A program made the position numbers and the translations under genes. The notes below the pieces were generated by a model. That model worked only from the letters and a program-made list of their open reading frames with translations, did no database searches and was not told the origin of the DNA. Shown in pieces: positions 36,003 to 47,670 of a DNA stretch of 64,000 bases. The stretch comes from Trichobilharzia regenti (Eukaryota > Platyhelminthes > Trematoda > Strigeidida > Schistosomatidae), in NCBI GenBank assembly GCA_944472135.2, contig OX235270.1, positions 52,457,267-52,521,266 of the forward strand. The letters run 5' to 3'. How positions within the stretch are numbered: the first letter of the stretch is position 1; each line of letters begins with the position of its first letter.

Positions 36003-38376
36003 AGTTTCAGTTTGTTTTTAATTTGTACTGTAGCAGTAAACATATCGGAAGTAAGTTTCATTGGGTAGTGGTTGTCCAGATACTGAAAAAACATTTCGTC
36101 TTGAAAATGAGGAACTCATGTTGATGAATAACTACTTACTCAGGATAGTATAGAGGTATTAAATGATGTTATCAGCACAGGGAAGAAAACATTGACTAAA
36201 AGGAAAAAGCTAGGCTATCGTGCTTCAATGCAATTATATTACATGTGTGAATTTTTTTGATGGATAGCTGGAAGGTCTTCTAAAATATCTTTGAACTTGA
36301 AGTATCGATTTCTTCAACTAATAATTTGTTAAAACCTGGAAGACATTTATGTTTTATGATTATGAATTAAAAAGTAACGAATTATGCTGACTGATAAACG
36401 CCGACTACATACAAATAATCAACCAAGTGTATGAAATTCTAACTCTTAAGATACTGGAAGCTAATCACAGTCGAAGAGTGTTCAAATGCACGGATCTAGA
36501 TGTGGTCAACTGACAATTAAGGAGTTGGAGAAGTTTTACTGTAACATCACACATTCCTAATGATATCACGTTCAACCACTTTAATTTGATTCATCAATGA
36601 AGTGATAAACTGTCCTTATCTCATTTAAGTTTTCCTACTGATTCTCACAATGTTAAAAATACTTCGTCGACGCAATGCAAGAAATAGCGTAACTATTTTC
36701 GAAAACAGTCTGTCATCAGGAGGAGAAAACAACCTCACATATATAGGGGAAAATTCATTGGCTGACTGACTGCCTGATGGCTTTCCAAATTACCCTCTGT
36801 TAATTTGTTGTCCGTTAAATATTCTAATTTTAAGTCATATTGTTCAGATTTCTGTGTATTACTGACATTTTATAACTGCTCATAATAATACATTTTGGCT
36901 AATAGTTCTTCGGCATTCTGATATCATTTCAGTCAGATTTTGTGCGATTAAGACATATTTTTCACCTGGTCTGTGATTAGTGATTAGAATTACTCTCACT
37001 TTTTCGTATCGATTAAATAACCAGTCGGCTGAATGGGAGTAACACAATAAATTTAACTATCACAAAAATTTTATAATACGGCTAATCTGTTAGCATTAAA
37101 ATTTAATTACCGATGACTGACATTTGGGTTAAGGCGTTGCAGAGGGGACTTCAGTAGATCTGCGTTTGCATCAAATTCTTCTTTTTGAACTAGATCTTCA
37201 CAGATATTATTCTGGGGTGTGCAAGTGAACAGGCTAGATGGAAACAGCATGGTAATAATAATATCAGTAGTAATGAACTGGAAATCAGGTAAAACAAGAC
37301 ATATTGAATAGCTAGGAGACGGATAATAAATACACTTGAAGGACGATTTCACAGTTAGGCAGACATCATCTGAAAAATAAGAATGTTAATAAAGACGGCA
37401 AGGGTAAGGAGAGAACATCTTATTCTCGTAACCGCATTCTAAAATTCTTCAGTCAAATATTATTCCGAAAGTTCATGGAAGAGCCGGTGAGGAAGTTCGT
37501 CGTAAACCTGAAAATTTTCGAAGTAGATTATGAAGGGTAGTTCGGAAAGCATTATATATTGTATTTCTGTGTCTCACCTTCTAAACTCAACTTTTTATTG
37601 ATCAAGACGTTGCGTGTATCTAAGTACATATTCGGTGCTACTTAGAAAGTTTCCAAGCAAATCATCACCTATGATGGTTGTTGAACCGGGAATTTAGACG
37701 AACCACATCTCTGCTTACCCAACTCCTATCTGATAATTCCACATCAAAGTTATGAGGTTTTTTGCTTTATATATAAAGAAAATCCACGTAATTTGAAAGG
37801 TTTTGGACTACATCTGGTGTCCAAAGCTCAGGTTTTTGTTTTACACGCGGATAACTGTTAATAGTTTGTACAGACTCTGATAGCGTGTCCCGTTTAGCAC
37901 CATTGAATTAACCTGTCAATTTTTTCTGTTGTTCAAAATTTTCTCAAGTAACTCACATTCATTCCTATCAATAGGAATACAGTGAATGAAAAATGTTTAT
38001 GTTAGGTCAACAGAAGCGAAATAATTAATGAAGACAGTACCTTTGTTAACACTAAAATCACATTTGATGGAAATGACAGGGGAAGGTTGACGCACCTTGA
38101 ATATCTGACAGCTAACTGGAAACGAACTGTATTCTCTGAATTTAGGTTTGATAGTTTGAAATTAGGATATCGAAAGATTATTTTTAGTATCTAAGTAAAA
38201 ATAAAAGTGTTGATTGCTTGAAGCAGTTAACTTTTGACAATTTCATTCAGTATTCGTACTTTTAGAGGTTAAAATAAATTTCGCTTTAAAGTATTAAAAT
38301 AAACTCAAAACGTTGAAAGTTTACTTCTTTACATCTTTCATTTTACGGAATATACACACTGGGTCATAGGAGTTAT
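36003..38376. other. Non-coding
   Basis: More than 2 kb with only short frames on both strands and no recognised feature. Confidence 0.35.
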
Positions 38377-38451
38377 AAGGAAGACAGTTGCAGTGAAGAA
38401 AATTTCCTTTTTCGTCGGAAAGAAAATTTTCTTCGCTGCAACTGTCTTCTT
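38377..38451. repeat. Small foldback (34-bp arms)
   Basis: Arms 38377-38410 and 38418-38451 pair over AAGACAGTTGCAGTGAAG and AAAATTT with few mismatches and a 7-nt spacer (TTCGTCG). It could form a strong hairpin in RNA or DNA. Confidence 0.75.
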
Positions 38452-39650
38452 AATCTTTCATTCTCAAAAGTATCAAGCTCCAACCTGTTCAAATGAAATA
38501 TAATGCGTGTTATTTGTTTAATTTATATATCAGGAATAAGTATACATTTAAACCTACATCTGGTTCAAAGAAGTTGGTTTGAAGCTTAGTTGATTCATTG
38601 AGGCATAAAAGAATTAAGGTCATATGTTTATTGATCTATTTGAGAGAATTAGGACGAGTTGAGAACAAGGTGATTCACTTGTAATGTTACTGTACGTACG
38701 CATTAGAAATAACAAAAAGACAAACTGTGTTAAATAAAGCAAATTCAATGATCAGAACAAAATAACCACCTTTATTAAATATGTACATAACTTGACTGAC
38801 TGTCCTTTTTTGGATAGAGAAGTAACTTATGCTCTGCTATGTTGGTTTTAACTGAGTTGCTCGTAGATATGTTTGTATCTCATTTCCTAGTAAATCTGTG
38901 AATATGACTTTCTATGTACATACTACTGACTGATGTGCGTAGTTGTGAACTGCTCACGTTAAACAGTAGGTCTTGCTAATCACATCAAGGGGATCTAAAA
39001 ACTGATAACATAATATCAAGTAGTCAATAAACTGTAAGATAAATAATAATAATTTGCTTTATCCCAAAAGACTCCCATTGGTACAGTGTGGAATTTTCAG
39101 TATTTAGTGCATAACTGCATCTAATTTCAGCGAATAAAATTGAAAACAAGTATAAAGATAATATCATAGGATTGGTAATGACAGTTCTTATATAGGATTG
39201 TAAAATAATGATAATGTTTGAAGTTAAGATTATCAGTCAATTATATCGAACAACATTAAAAACAATTTTAGGAATGACGGTAGTGACAGTGAAGTCAAAT
39301 GTATACATACAAAATAAAGTTGCAAATAATACTAATAATAAGGTTAGTAGCTAAGATTTTCAGTTAATTGAGGTAATGTCACCATAGATTACAAATAGAA
39401 GGTAGTAAAAGGGCCAATTATTCAGCACACAACATAGTAATTCATAAGTTTCACGTTTATCACTGTCTCTATCATATAGAACACGGGTCAAATATGGTAT
39501 CATCAAGTTCGTATACTTGGTAGTACAAACAAAGAATCTTTTCTACTTAGCTTTTGGTACTACCAGATGAGATAGAAGGGGAGAGGTAAGAATGGATGGA
39601 GAGGTGAGGGTCAGAAAATATAGATTTTATGGATACATGAGTATAGATAT
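38452..39650. other. Non-coding
   Basis: No gene recognised; TA-rich run near 39648-39665. Confidence 0.35.
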
Positions 39651-39689
39651 ATATATATTTGTATATAAGCGAAGCAAGAAAGTTGTGTG

Positions 39690-39850
39690 AGTACTTTGAT
39701 ATGATTATGAGCAATAAATTGTACTCGAAACGTCATCAGTAGATATTACTGTATAACACTGTGAGACTTTATCAAAATAAAATTTCTTCTATAGTAGAAT
39801 AATACTCCACCACATTGTCTAAGTTTCATCTTTATATCAGTAAGACGAAT
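39690..39850 (+). repeat. Hammerhead-like dispersed repeat, solo copy
   Basis: Shares with the inverted pair at 54548-54805 the block ATGATTATGAGCAATAAATTG, CTCGAAACGTCATCAGT, ATATTACTGTATAACAC and GTGAGACTTTATCAAAAT, followed by CTCCACCACATTGTCTAAG. The order stem II GAGC..(A)CTC, GAAA, ACGT, C, ATCAG with an upstream TTGAT mimics a type I hammerhead with a two-base-pair stem III; the CUGAUGA part reads ATGATTA. Confidence 0.6.
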
Positions 39851-41424
39851 ATTTCGGTCTTCTAAAAGAAACTGTGGTGGTGCGTAATTTATTGACTTGA
39901 GGAATATTTTTTGTTATCCAACTGTCCTTATTGTGCATATATAAGTATGCTAGATCTCCATCAAAAACCTGAATTTATTTATTTAGATGACAATAATGAA
40001 GGCATGAAATTCACTGCGTTCTCGGTAAGAGGCATAAATACTGCTAAAAGAAGTTTTGAAAGATACAAGCTTATAATGTTGTGAAAAAATACTATCTGTC
40101 TTTGAGCTAGGTGATAAGATAAATAGAATTAGAATATCATCAGAAGCAGTCTTTTAGCCAACCATATTGCTTTCACTAGAGAGAATTCAGTTTAGAGAAT
40201 AGTATTTCGACAGAGCTTTAAAATCAGATTTTAATCTCAGTTATGTATTTGTATAAACACAGTTTCATCTCAAATGCTTGAATGCGTCGGTATGCTAGAG
40301 AATAATAATGCACAATTTCTGTATCTTAAAAATATCTAATAATGCCTTTGATGTTTTCAAAGAGGAAAATATTCATTGCAACGATTTCATTTTTAGAGTT
40401 GCTCAATCTTATTACAATAGACAATATTTGATACTTTCGTTATGCATGTGTAGGTAAAAATTTGATAGTGAGTGAGGATACTGAGCTGTAATGATATTTT
40501 TTTAGCTGATTATGAATCACAAATCGATAAGAAATATGAATGAAAACAGAAAGAACGACACAAATTTCCATAGCTATAAGGAGAGTGGAATTTAGGCATT
40601 GTAAAAGAGTATAATTGCGTGACAGAATAATTTTATGTAATAAAAACATACAGTAATACAGCAGTATTTACTAATTAAATTTGTGTGGGATTATTAGTCT
40701 CACATTCAACCATTCCCCCCTCCCCCGTTTTCCTGGCCAAACATCGGCTAGTGAAGTAGACCAGGCTTAAGACTGCATCGGTCTGGAATCGTATATCCAC
40801 TGACTGTCTCATTTTAACACAGACGACATTAGAACTTATTATTGTCTATTATAAATGCAACTGTAAAAATGATATGGCTCCTTAAATGTTTGTTTTACGT
40901 CTCAACGGGGATGACTAATTTGATTTTGATTTTTACTCCACAAATTCGCCAGAATAATCCGGACGTTACAGTATTTACTGTGTTCAATCATTTTGAACTT
41001 CCACATAAATAATGACTAGATCTTTTTAAAGCTTCTGAATTGCTTTGAGTTAACTTCCTAATAAAATGAATGCTAGCAAAGATGAAACACTAGTTCTCTA
41101 GTGATATGACATTCGTTTCAGTATTTTCTAGTGGTTGGGTTGTCACAGAACATCGAAACATTATATATATATATATATATAATACCGCTTTAGTTGTCAG
41201 TAAATTTTTGATTTTAATTAGCCTGTAATTTAGCGGTGCTAACTATTCACCTGCAAAAGATAAAAACATACAGAGTACATAAGTTAGAATACCGTTTTAT
41301 CTCTGAAATAACTTTATCTCATCAACAGACATTGCATTCGCAGTCTGAACTAGCCTTTGATCTCATAGTATCTGAAATGAAGACAGTCCACTCTTTTCAA
41401 CTGTTGTTTTATAGAGAATTAGTA
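39851..41424. other. Non-coding with TA microsatellite
   Basis: A (TA)n tract at about 41161-41181. No gene recognised; a 69-codon minus-strand frame at 40440-40649 looks like chance. Confidence 0.35.
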
Positions 41425-41570
41425 TCGTAACCTGATGGTCCTGGGTTCCATCTCTAGTGGGGTTTTTAGTGCATGTTGCCGAAGGGTCTCAAACTAGGAC
41501 GAAATAGTTGTCCAGTTCTTCCTGGTTTCCAGTGGTTCTCTAACTGGCATCATTACATAGTCAAACTTGA
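41425..41570 (+). repeat. Alpha-type SINE, 3' half
   Basis: Starts inside the tRNA-like part (GTAACCTGATGGTCCTGGG, B-box worn to GGTTCCATCTC). Hammerhead-like block: GCATGTTG, CCGAAGG, stem II GTCT/GGAC, GAAA, TAGTTGTC, CAGTTC. Then CCTGGTTTCCAGTGGTTC. Confidence 0.72.
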
Positions 41571-42177
41571 AACCATCTGTTTCTATTATAGTGATGGAGA
41601 TAACTATCAAAGCAGCTTTTTGGTTTTTGATTGAGCTCAGACTGTGCCATAATTTTAAATAAGCGTAATACCGGATATCAATAATTATGCACCAATTATG
41701 ATCTAGAAATATAAGTAAACATCCCTCCTTTTAGAAAACAACTATGTAGGGAATATAAGTGGGTAATAAACAGAATCAGTGTTGTGAATAAAAACAAGGC
41801 TGCATAATGCAAAACTTTTATTGTGATTTCAGATTAATTATCATTGCGCAACTGTGTCATACGACGTTGATACTTAAGTGTCAATAGGCATATGAAAATT
41901 TGGCTTGTGGCTTTGAACAAAATGCTCTGAAATCTCTCACAACAAATACTGCACGTTACAATTACAGATGTGTAGTGTACAGATTCATTTTCACCCTAAT
42001 GAAACTATATAATGACCATACAGTTATGTTCAAAAAGTACGGACTTCACGCAGGGAAATCCAGTGTCCAACTGTATGCTGATGTAATTGCTTTTTGACCC
42101 TGAAAGAGAGGAGAAGATGCCTATTTTTAATTTACCGGAATGCTTCAGATCTATATATATATATCTTTTATCTTAAT
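41571..42177. other. Non-coding
   Basis: No recognised gene; the 65-codon frame at 41900-42097 shows no domain. Confidence 0.35.
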
Positions 42178-42625
42178 CTCGTAAAAACATAACCAACCCT
42201 TACAAACTAAACTACAGAAAATTAATGTGATGCTTGCTAGTGACTTACTACAGGTTGGAGTTTCCTGAGTTCTAGTGAGAAGTCGTGACCAGTGAGGTCC
42301 AATTAGACGTCACGTGTGTGGATGAATGTCCCACCGACGACAATGGTTGGGGTCACGCTAAATCACGAATTGGGAGAAGTTAGAATTCATGAGCCATTGA
42401 ATCGGGTCCCAGTGGCTGAATGGTATACGAGCTCGCCTTGTAACCGGAAGGTACTGGGTTCGAATCCCAGTGGGTGCGTGCTGCCGATGACTCCCAGACT
42501 AGGATGAAACAGCAGCTGTCCAGTACTCCCTGGTTTTCAATGGTTCTCTAACTGATATCAATCCGTGATCAAGTCGTAAAAACATAACCAACTCTTACAA
42601 AATGAACTATAGAAAATTAATTTAG
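42178..42625 (+). repeat. Alpha-type SINE flanked by ~50-nt direct repeats
   Basis: The SINE body (42245-42575) is the best tRNA head here: A-box GTGGCTGAATGGTATACGAGC, B-box GGTTCGAATCCC. Hammerhead-like block: stem I GTGCTG at 42478-42483, core CCGATGA (one change from CTGATGA), stem II 5' arm CTCC against GGAT, GAA, stem III ACAG/CTGT with a CAG loop at 42509-42519, C17 at 42520, stem I CAGTAC. Direct repeats 42178-42228 and 42573-42625 (TCGTAAAAACATAACCAAC, CTTACAAA, CTA-AGAAAATTAAT) flank it; either an unusually long target duplication or a relic of tandem units. Confidence 0.85.
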
Positions 42626-43219
42626 AAGACTATCCCAACCTACCGTTATGGATAATTAAATAATTGCACACTCACATTCATTAAGCATCTCCTGAAACTC
42701 TTATACGTGAAATAATGAAGAAGGTTCACACAAATTTTTTCATCATACATGGCATATACAGCTGATAAAAAACTAAAGGAGTGATAATGAATATTTTTAC
42801 CATACTGACTTAATGGCCTTATAAGGGTAGTATAACGGAAAAGACTTAAAATCATCAGACAGTATAATCTCATTTTGCCCATATAATTATCTTTAAGTGA
42901 ATAGCTTTTCAACTTTTAGGTGGTTAAAATGAGCTTAAAAGTACAGGATAACACAAGCAATCAAAGATTAAACTATAAGCCATTATGTTCTTAAGTAATT
43001 TACGTTTCAAAGGACTCATCTTTAAGCAGTTTTCAAAAGATAAATGAAAAATCCCTCCGTGCATGTAATCATTAATTTTAATACATTAAGGGTAATCTAC
43101 AAAATTTTTAAGCAACTGTGTTGTTTTTCTGAACTAGATATGCAAGCCTAACATATCAGCTTAGACCTAAATCAAATGCATTGATACGCAATTGAAAGAT
43201 GAACAACATTTTCTGGTCT
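42626..43219. other. Non-coding
   Basis: No recognised feature; upstream of the LINE fragment. Confidence 0.35.
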
Positions 43220-44736
43220 TGAAAGCTCCCAGAAATTTTCAAAGAAGTTTCCAGTTCGCTTACTGCGAACACTTGGAAACTAAAGGAAGAGAGAAGGATA
43301 GTGAAACAAAAGATTATCCATAGCACCGATGAGCAACAAAAACAGGAGTTGAATGCAAGCTACAATAGGCTGAACAAAAGAGTAAAGAAGGGTGCCAGGG
43401 AAGACAAAAGAAAATATTATGAAGCCATGGGAAGTGAAGCAGAACAAGCTGCAGGCAAAGGAGACCTCGCCACACTCAACAAAACAAGTAGGCACCTACC
43501 AGGCAAAAGTTCGGCGCAGATTAAGCCAGTAAAGGATGACAATGGAAAGTCAATCACCAAAGAAGTAGAGCAAAGAAAACACTGGGCTAAACGCCTCAAA
43601 AGACTTCTAAATCGACGTCACCTACAACGGGCCTAAAAATACCAACAACAAAAGCAGAACTACCAGTGAACATTGACCCCCCGATGAAATCAGAAGTCCT
43701 GAATGCAATCAAGATGCTAAAAGCTTGAAAAGCAGCAGGACCAGATGGAATCCCAACAGAAGCATTGAAAATTGACCCAGAGACAACAGCGGACTTGATG
43801 ACGCCACTATTGGAGAAGGTGTGGAAATGGGGCAAAGTACCTGAGAATTGGAAGAAAGGATACTTATTCAAACTGCTGAAGAAAGGAGACTCAAGTCAAT
43901 GCGAAAACCGGCACGGGATTACACTCCTGTCCATCTCAAGCAAAATACTAAGCCGCATCATCCTGGAGAGAATCAAACACACCGACCTGGATGACAATCT
44001 TCGACCGGAACAAACTGGATTCAGGAGAAACAAGTCATGTATTGATCAAATCGCCACACTACGGGTCATCATTGAACAAAGCTTGGAATGGCAGTCACCT
44101 CTCTATCTATCTCAACTTCATCGACTTTGAAAAAGCCTTCAACAGCGTTGATCAAGAGGTCATTTGGAAACTACTTCGCTACTACAGGGTTCCATCGGCA
44201 ATTATACATCTAATCCAAGAGTTATACGACAATGTTGCATGCCAAGTAATCCACAACGGGAAACTTACAGAATCCTTCCAAGTGAGAACGAGAGTGAGGC
44301 AAGGCTGTCTATTATCGCCAATGATTTTCCTGATTGCAGTAGATTGGATAATGCGACAGACAACGGAGATGAGGAAACAGGCATAAAATGGACTCACACA
44401 AAAAACTTGGAGGATCTGGACTTCGCCGATGATATATGTCTGATTTCCTACAAACTGGAAGATATGCAAGTGAAAAGCAACAAGTTGGCAGAAGAAGCAT
44501 CAAAGATAGGACTTCAAGTGAACATAGATAAAACAGAGGTGATGAAGATTCCTGGCCAACATCAACAGCAACAACAACAACAGACAACAATCAGCATAAA
44601 TGGGAGGAACCTGAAAGAAACAGCCTCCTTTACCTACCTAGGAAGCATCGTTTCAACTACAGGCGGACGGAAGTGATGAGGATATCAAAGCAAGAATCGG
44701 AAAAGTAAGACAAGCTTTCATTACTCTTAAGTCTGT
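43220..44736 (+). pseudogene. Non-LTR retrotransposon reverse transcriptase (lineage 1), 5' and 3' truncated
   Basis: Starts in the linker before the palm (KRVKKGAREDKRKYYEA) and includes PDGIPTEALK, RPEQTGFRRNKSCIDQI, motif A YLNFIDFEKAFNSVD, a VRQGCLLSPMIF block, and the catalytic FADD at 44422-44433 (LDFADDICL). VNIDKTEVMKI, SINGRNLKETASFTYLGS and DEDIKARIG-like residues follow, breaking off at about 44736 before the rest of the C-terminus. Lesions: one-nucleotide loss near 43616; TGA at 43726-43728 in KA(G)KAAGPDG; a 4-nt tandem duplication (TATC) near 44103-44110; shifts near 44360 and 44665. RTE-like by motif pattern; no endonuclease domain is present. Confidence 0.8.
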
Positions 44737-45349
44737 GACTATGAGTGATCATCAAACAAATTATGAAAGTGGAATTATATTTAACCTTCGCTGCTACTCT
44801 GTAAAGCAAATGAAAAATTTTCTTTCGGAAATTTTTAGTAGTTTGTTGTAGAATAAGAGGAGCATCCTTTTTTCTTAGATTTAAAATAGTCTCTTTGATT
44901 GATTTCGATAAAGTGAGAGTAAAACAAATGATACACTTAAGCATATTATAAATATTAATTTAGCTTATTCACATTTTCACTTCGACGTTTCGTGACACTT
45001 CCTATAATTTATATGATACTTCCTGTCACCATATGGAGTGTGACAGGAAGGGAGAATAATAAAACCTATTATTTTATGCCACGCACCTTTGAAAAAAATC
45101 CTTCAGGTTCATATTTTCACTTCTGTTTTCCTTTGATGAATACAAACGTAGTGAATAGTTTTGGAGTTCGGAGGAGCCAAAGAAAACGAACTGTTGAATA
45201 GAGTTCCTTCTATTAGCAGAATACAATAAAGCAAGAATGCCAAATGTACCTAGATAACATCAGTTTATTTACAATTATTTCAAATATTTTTCTTAACAAT
45301 CTAAAGAATACAAATATAATTGTGTATTCTTTGTACTTTTTCAAGAGTT
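44737..45349. other. Non-coding with a short perfect hairpin
   Basis: An 11-bp inverted repeat CTTCCTGTCAC/GTGACAGGAAG at 45019-45029 and 45040-45050 with a 10-nt loop. No gene recognised. Confidence 0.4.
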
Positions 45350-45660
45350 GGTTTGTAAGGATTGACCACGGATTTGACCACGAATTGCTATCAGTTAGAG
45401 AACCATTGAAAACCAGGGAGTACTGGACAGCTGCTGTTTCATCCTAGTCTGGGAGTCATCGGCAGCACGCACCCACTGGGATTCGAACCCAGTACCTTCC
45501 GGTTACAAGGCGAGCTCGTATACCTTTCAGCCACTGAGATCCGATTCAATGGCCCATGAATTATAACTTCTACCATTTCATGATTTAGCGCTACCACCAA
45601 CCAATGTCATCTGTGGGAAATTCATCCTCACACGTGACTGGATCGCAAAAGTGTGGCTGG
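45350..45660 (-). repeat. Alpha-type SINE, minus strand, well preserved
   Basis: Minus strand: A-box AGTGGCTGAAAGGTATACGAGC, B-box GGTTCGAATCCC, then a hammerhead-like block at 45420-45468 identical in key parts to the copy at 42478 (GTGCTG, CCGATGA, CAGCAGCTGTC, CAGTAC). These two copies share the same core change and the CAG loop, so they belong to one subfamily. Confidence 0.83.
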
Positions 45661-45924
45661 GTAAAGGATGTTCAGAAAAATAATCAGATTTCTATAATGT
45701 ATTCTCCGATATCCTCTGTTTGTGTGGAGAAAACTTTATTGTTTTATCTGAACATTACTCACCTAACCATATTCTTGCTATCCTATAAATAAAATATTTT
45801 CCGTAGTTACGTAACCTATTCAGTTTATATACTCTCTCGAGCTGAACTTTCCTTTTGTCCAAAATTTTGTTTTCTCAAGTAAATTCACCTACTGACTTGT
45901 GATCGTTAGACCCTTTCAACTTTT
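45661..45924. other. Non-coding
   Basis: Short AT-rich spacer between the alpha SINE and the PLE tail; nothing recognised. Confidence 0.35.
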
Positions 45925-46766
45925 GGTAATTTGACAACTCACATCAATATTGAGTTTACTATGGAACATGAAAGTGACGGAAATTTTCACTTCCTCGACA
46001 TTGCCATGAACCCCCTAGAAGACGGTAGTCTTCAGAAGTCAATTTGTCGAAAGCCTACATGGAAAGGACAATACTTACATTTTAATAGCTTTTGTCCAAA
46101 TAACTTTAAACGCGGACTAGTCAAGACTCTGTACTGTAGAGCGACGAGAATATGCTCTATAGGGAAATTAGAGGAAGAATTTGAGTTTCTTGAAAAGATG
46201 TTAAGGAGCCATGGTTACCTTCAAAGGCTCATCAACAAGTAAAGAATATCTGAAGTCAAAAAGGTAAAATAAATCACAGTGGGTAAAAAGCCAATCTACG
46301 TTCAGTTTGATTATAAAGGTGAACACACTGCAGCAATGATCAAGAGAAGGCTGAGTACATCACTAGTCACAGCCTATCCTGCAGCTAAGGTCGTCCCCTG
46401 CTATCGAACAACTGGCTCTTTGGTGCAATCAAAAATCGACAGATATCCATCTTCAACTGTATATACAAATTTACATGTATCTGCGGGAGCAGTTGCATTG
46501 GAAGGACAGAGAGAAGGGCATATCTACGATTTTCTGAACATGTACCAAAAAGCTTAAGTCTAAAGGAAACAAATGCTTTAATCAGTGCCATCGCCAGGCA
46601 TCTCCTTGACACGGGTCATGAAATGGACGTCGAAAAGTCGTTCAAAATTATCAGTAGGCATAAGAGCTCAATTCTCCTCAAGTTTGCTGAAGCCATTTCC
46701 ATCAAGCGCCTGAAACCTGATTTATGCGTCCAGAAAGAAGCGGTTATCAGTCTTTCTTTGCCCTAG
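45925..46766 (+). pseudogene. Penelope-like element: thumb, linker and GIY-YIG-type tail, broken
   Basis: Frame 1 starts with THINIEFTMEHE and continues as FHFLDIAMNPLEDGSL, KSICRKPTWKGQYLHFNSFC and GYLQRLINK, the post-palm and thumb region of a PLE reverse transcriptase (known form FLDxxxxxxxDGSLxTxVYRKPTxTxxYLxFxSxxP). After two in-frame stops (46240-46260 region) the linker VGKKPIYVQFDYKGEHT and TAYPAAKVVPCYRTT follow. A one-nucleotide shift near 46470 leads to frame 3, open from 46476 to TAG at 46764-46766: CICGSSCIGRTERR, SEHVPKSLSLK, ARHLLDTGHE and LCVQKEAV. This is the YIG-like core (Tyr replaced by Cys) with the following Arg and the typical HLLDTGHE block. 5'-truncated; no catalytic YxDD. 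Confidence 0.78.
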
Positions 46767-47524
46767 TAACTGGATATTTTCATCTCTCTTTCATCTGAAT
46801 GCGTAATGCTGAAAAGTTTCCATTGTGTATGATTATTATTGTTGTTCGGAATAGTGTTTAATATTGCATATATATTTATATGTATATATTATTAGTGTAT
46901 GCGTATAGTGATCGATTGATTTTTGTATCAAATGAATTCTGTGCAAGTATGTTAAAATTGTTTTTGTAGATATATTTAATAATGTCTTATGCCTGTAAGC
47001 AGCTGACGAGAAGGCAACGAAATTCAAGATGGTACCAATTTATTCTGCAAAATCTGTAGTTCTTGCTTCGTTCAAATTCAATAAGGGGAATGAATGTATG
47101 AAAGTTTTTAATCACTGAAATATCTGCTTTCACTCATAAATATAGTGGTATGGTAAGTAGTGTTGCTTACTAACAAATGAGAATATAAGGTCAAATTTTA
47201 AACTTTAAACAGTTTACTTAAATCTATGCATACGTAGTGGATATTACTAGCGGTGGTATTATGGCGTTTGCTACTGATAAGGTTTATCAGAAGTATATAA
47301 AGGGACATTCGTCAGCATAAAGACATCAATTAGGAGAGAGATAAATTTGACGCCATAAAAAACAAATAATTTAGAGTAGTGGGGATACATGGGAAACTTG
47401 AATGGAAGCATAAAAGAAGCACAATATGAAGGCCAGGAGTAGTGCAACACGGAAGATCTGTGCAAATGGTGCGTTGAAGAAAAGGTGTACATAATTTGAC
47501 CATAAAGAGATGTCACAGTGTCAA
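46767..47524. other. 3' flank of PLE tail, non-coding
   Basis: A possible but weak hammerhead-type core, CTGACGA at 47003-47009 followed nine nucleotides later by GAAA (47019-47022), lies 237 nt after the PLE stop. Stem II would be only one or two pairs, so I do not call it a ribozyme. Confidence 0.3.
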
Positions 47525-47670
47525 ACCCCCTTTCGGTATATATCGCTAAAAAGTCTTAAACTAGGGTGAAACAGGTCTCCAGTACTCCCAGGTTTTCCAA
47601 TGGTTCTCTGACTAATGTCAGCCCATGTTAAAAACTTGTAGCCAATCAATCAAATCCCTACAAACCAGTA
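47525..47670 (+). repeat. Alpha-type SINE, 3' half, decayed
   Basis: Starts near CCCCTTTCGGTATATATCGC; AAAGTCTTAAACTAGGGTG, AAACAGG, TCTCCAGTACTCCCAGG and TTTTCCAATGGTTCTCTGAC follow the family order, ending AATCAAATCCCTACAAACC. Confidence 0.68.

Noticed and set aside
43616..43620. Shared programmed frameshift in both lineage 1 LINEs
   Set aside because: On close reading the two copies lost a base at different places (near 43616 and near 52714 in the equivalent region), so it is independent decay.
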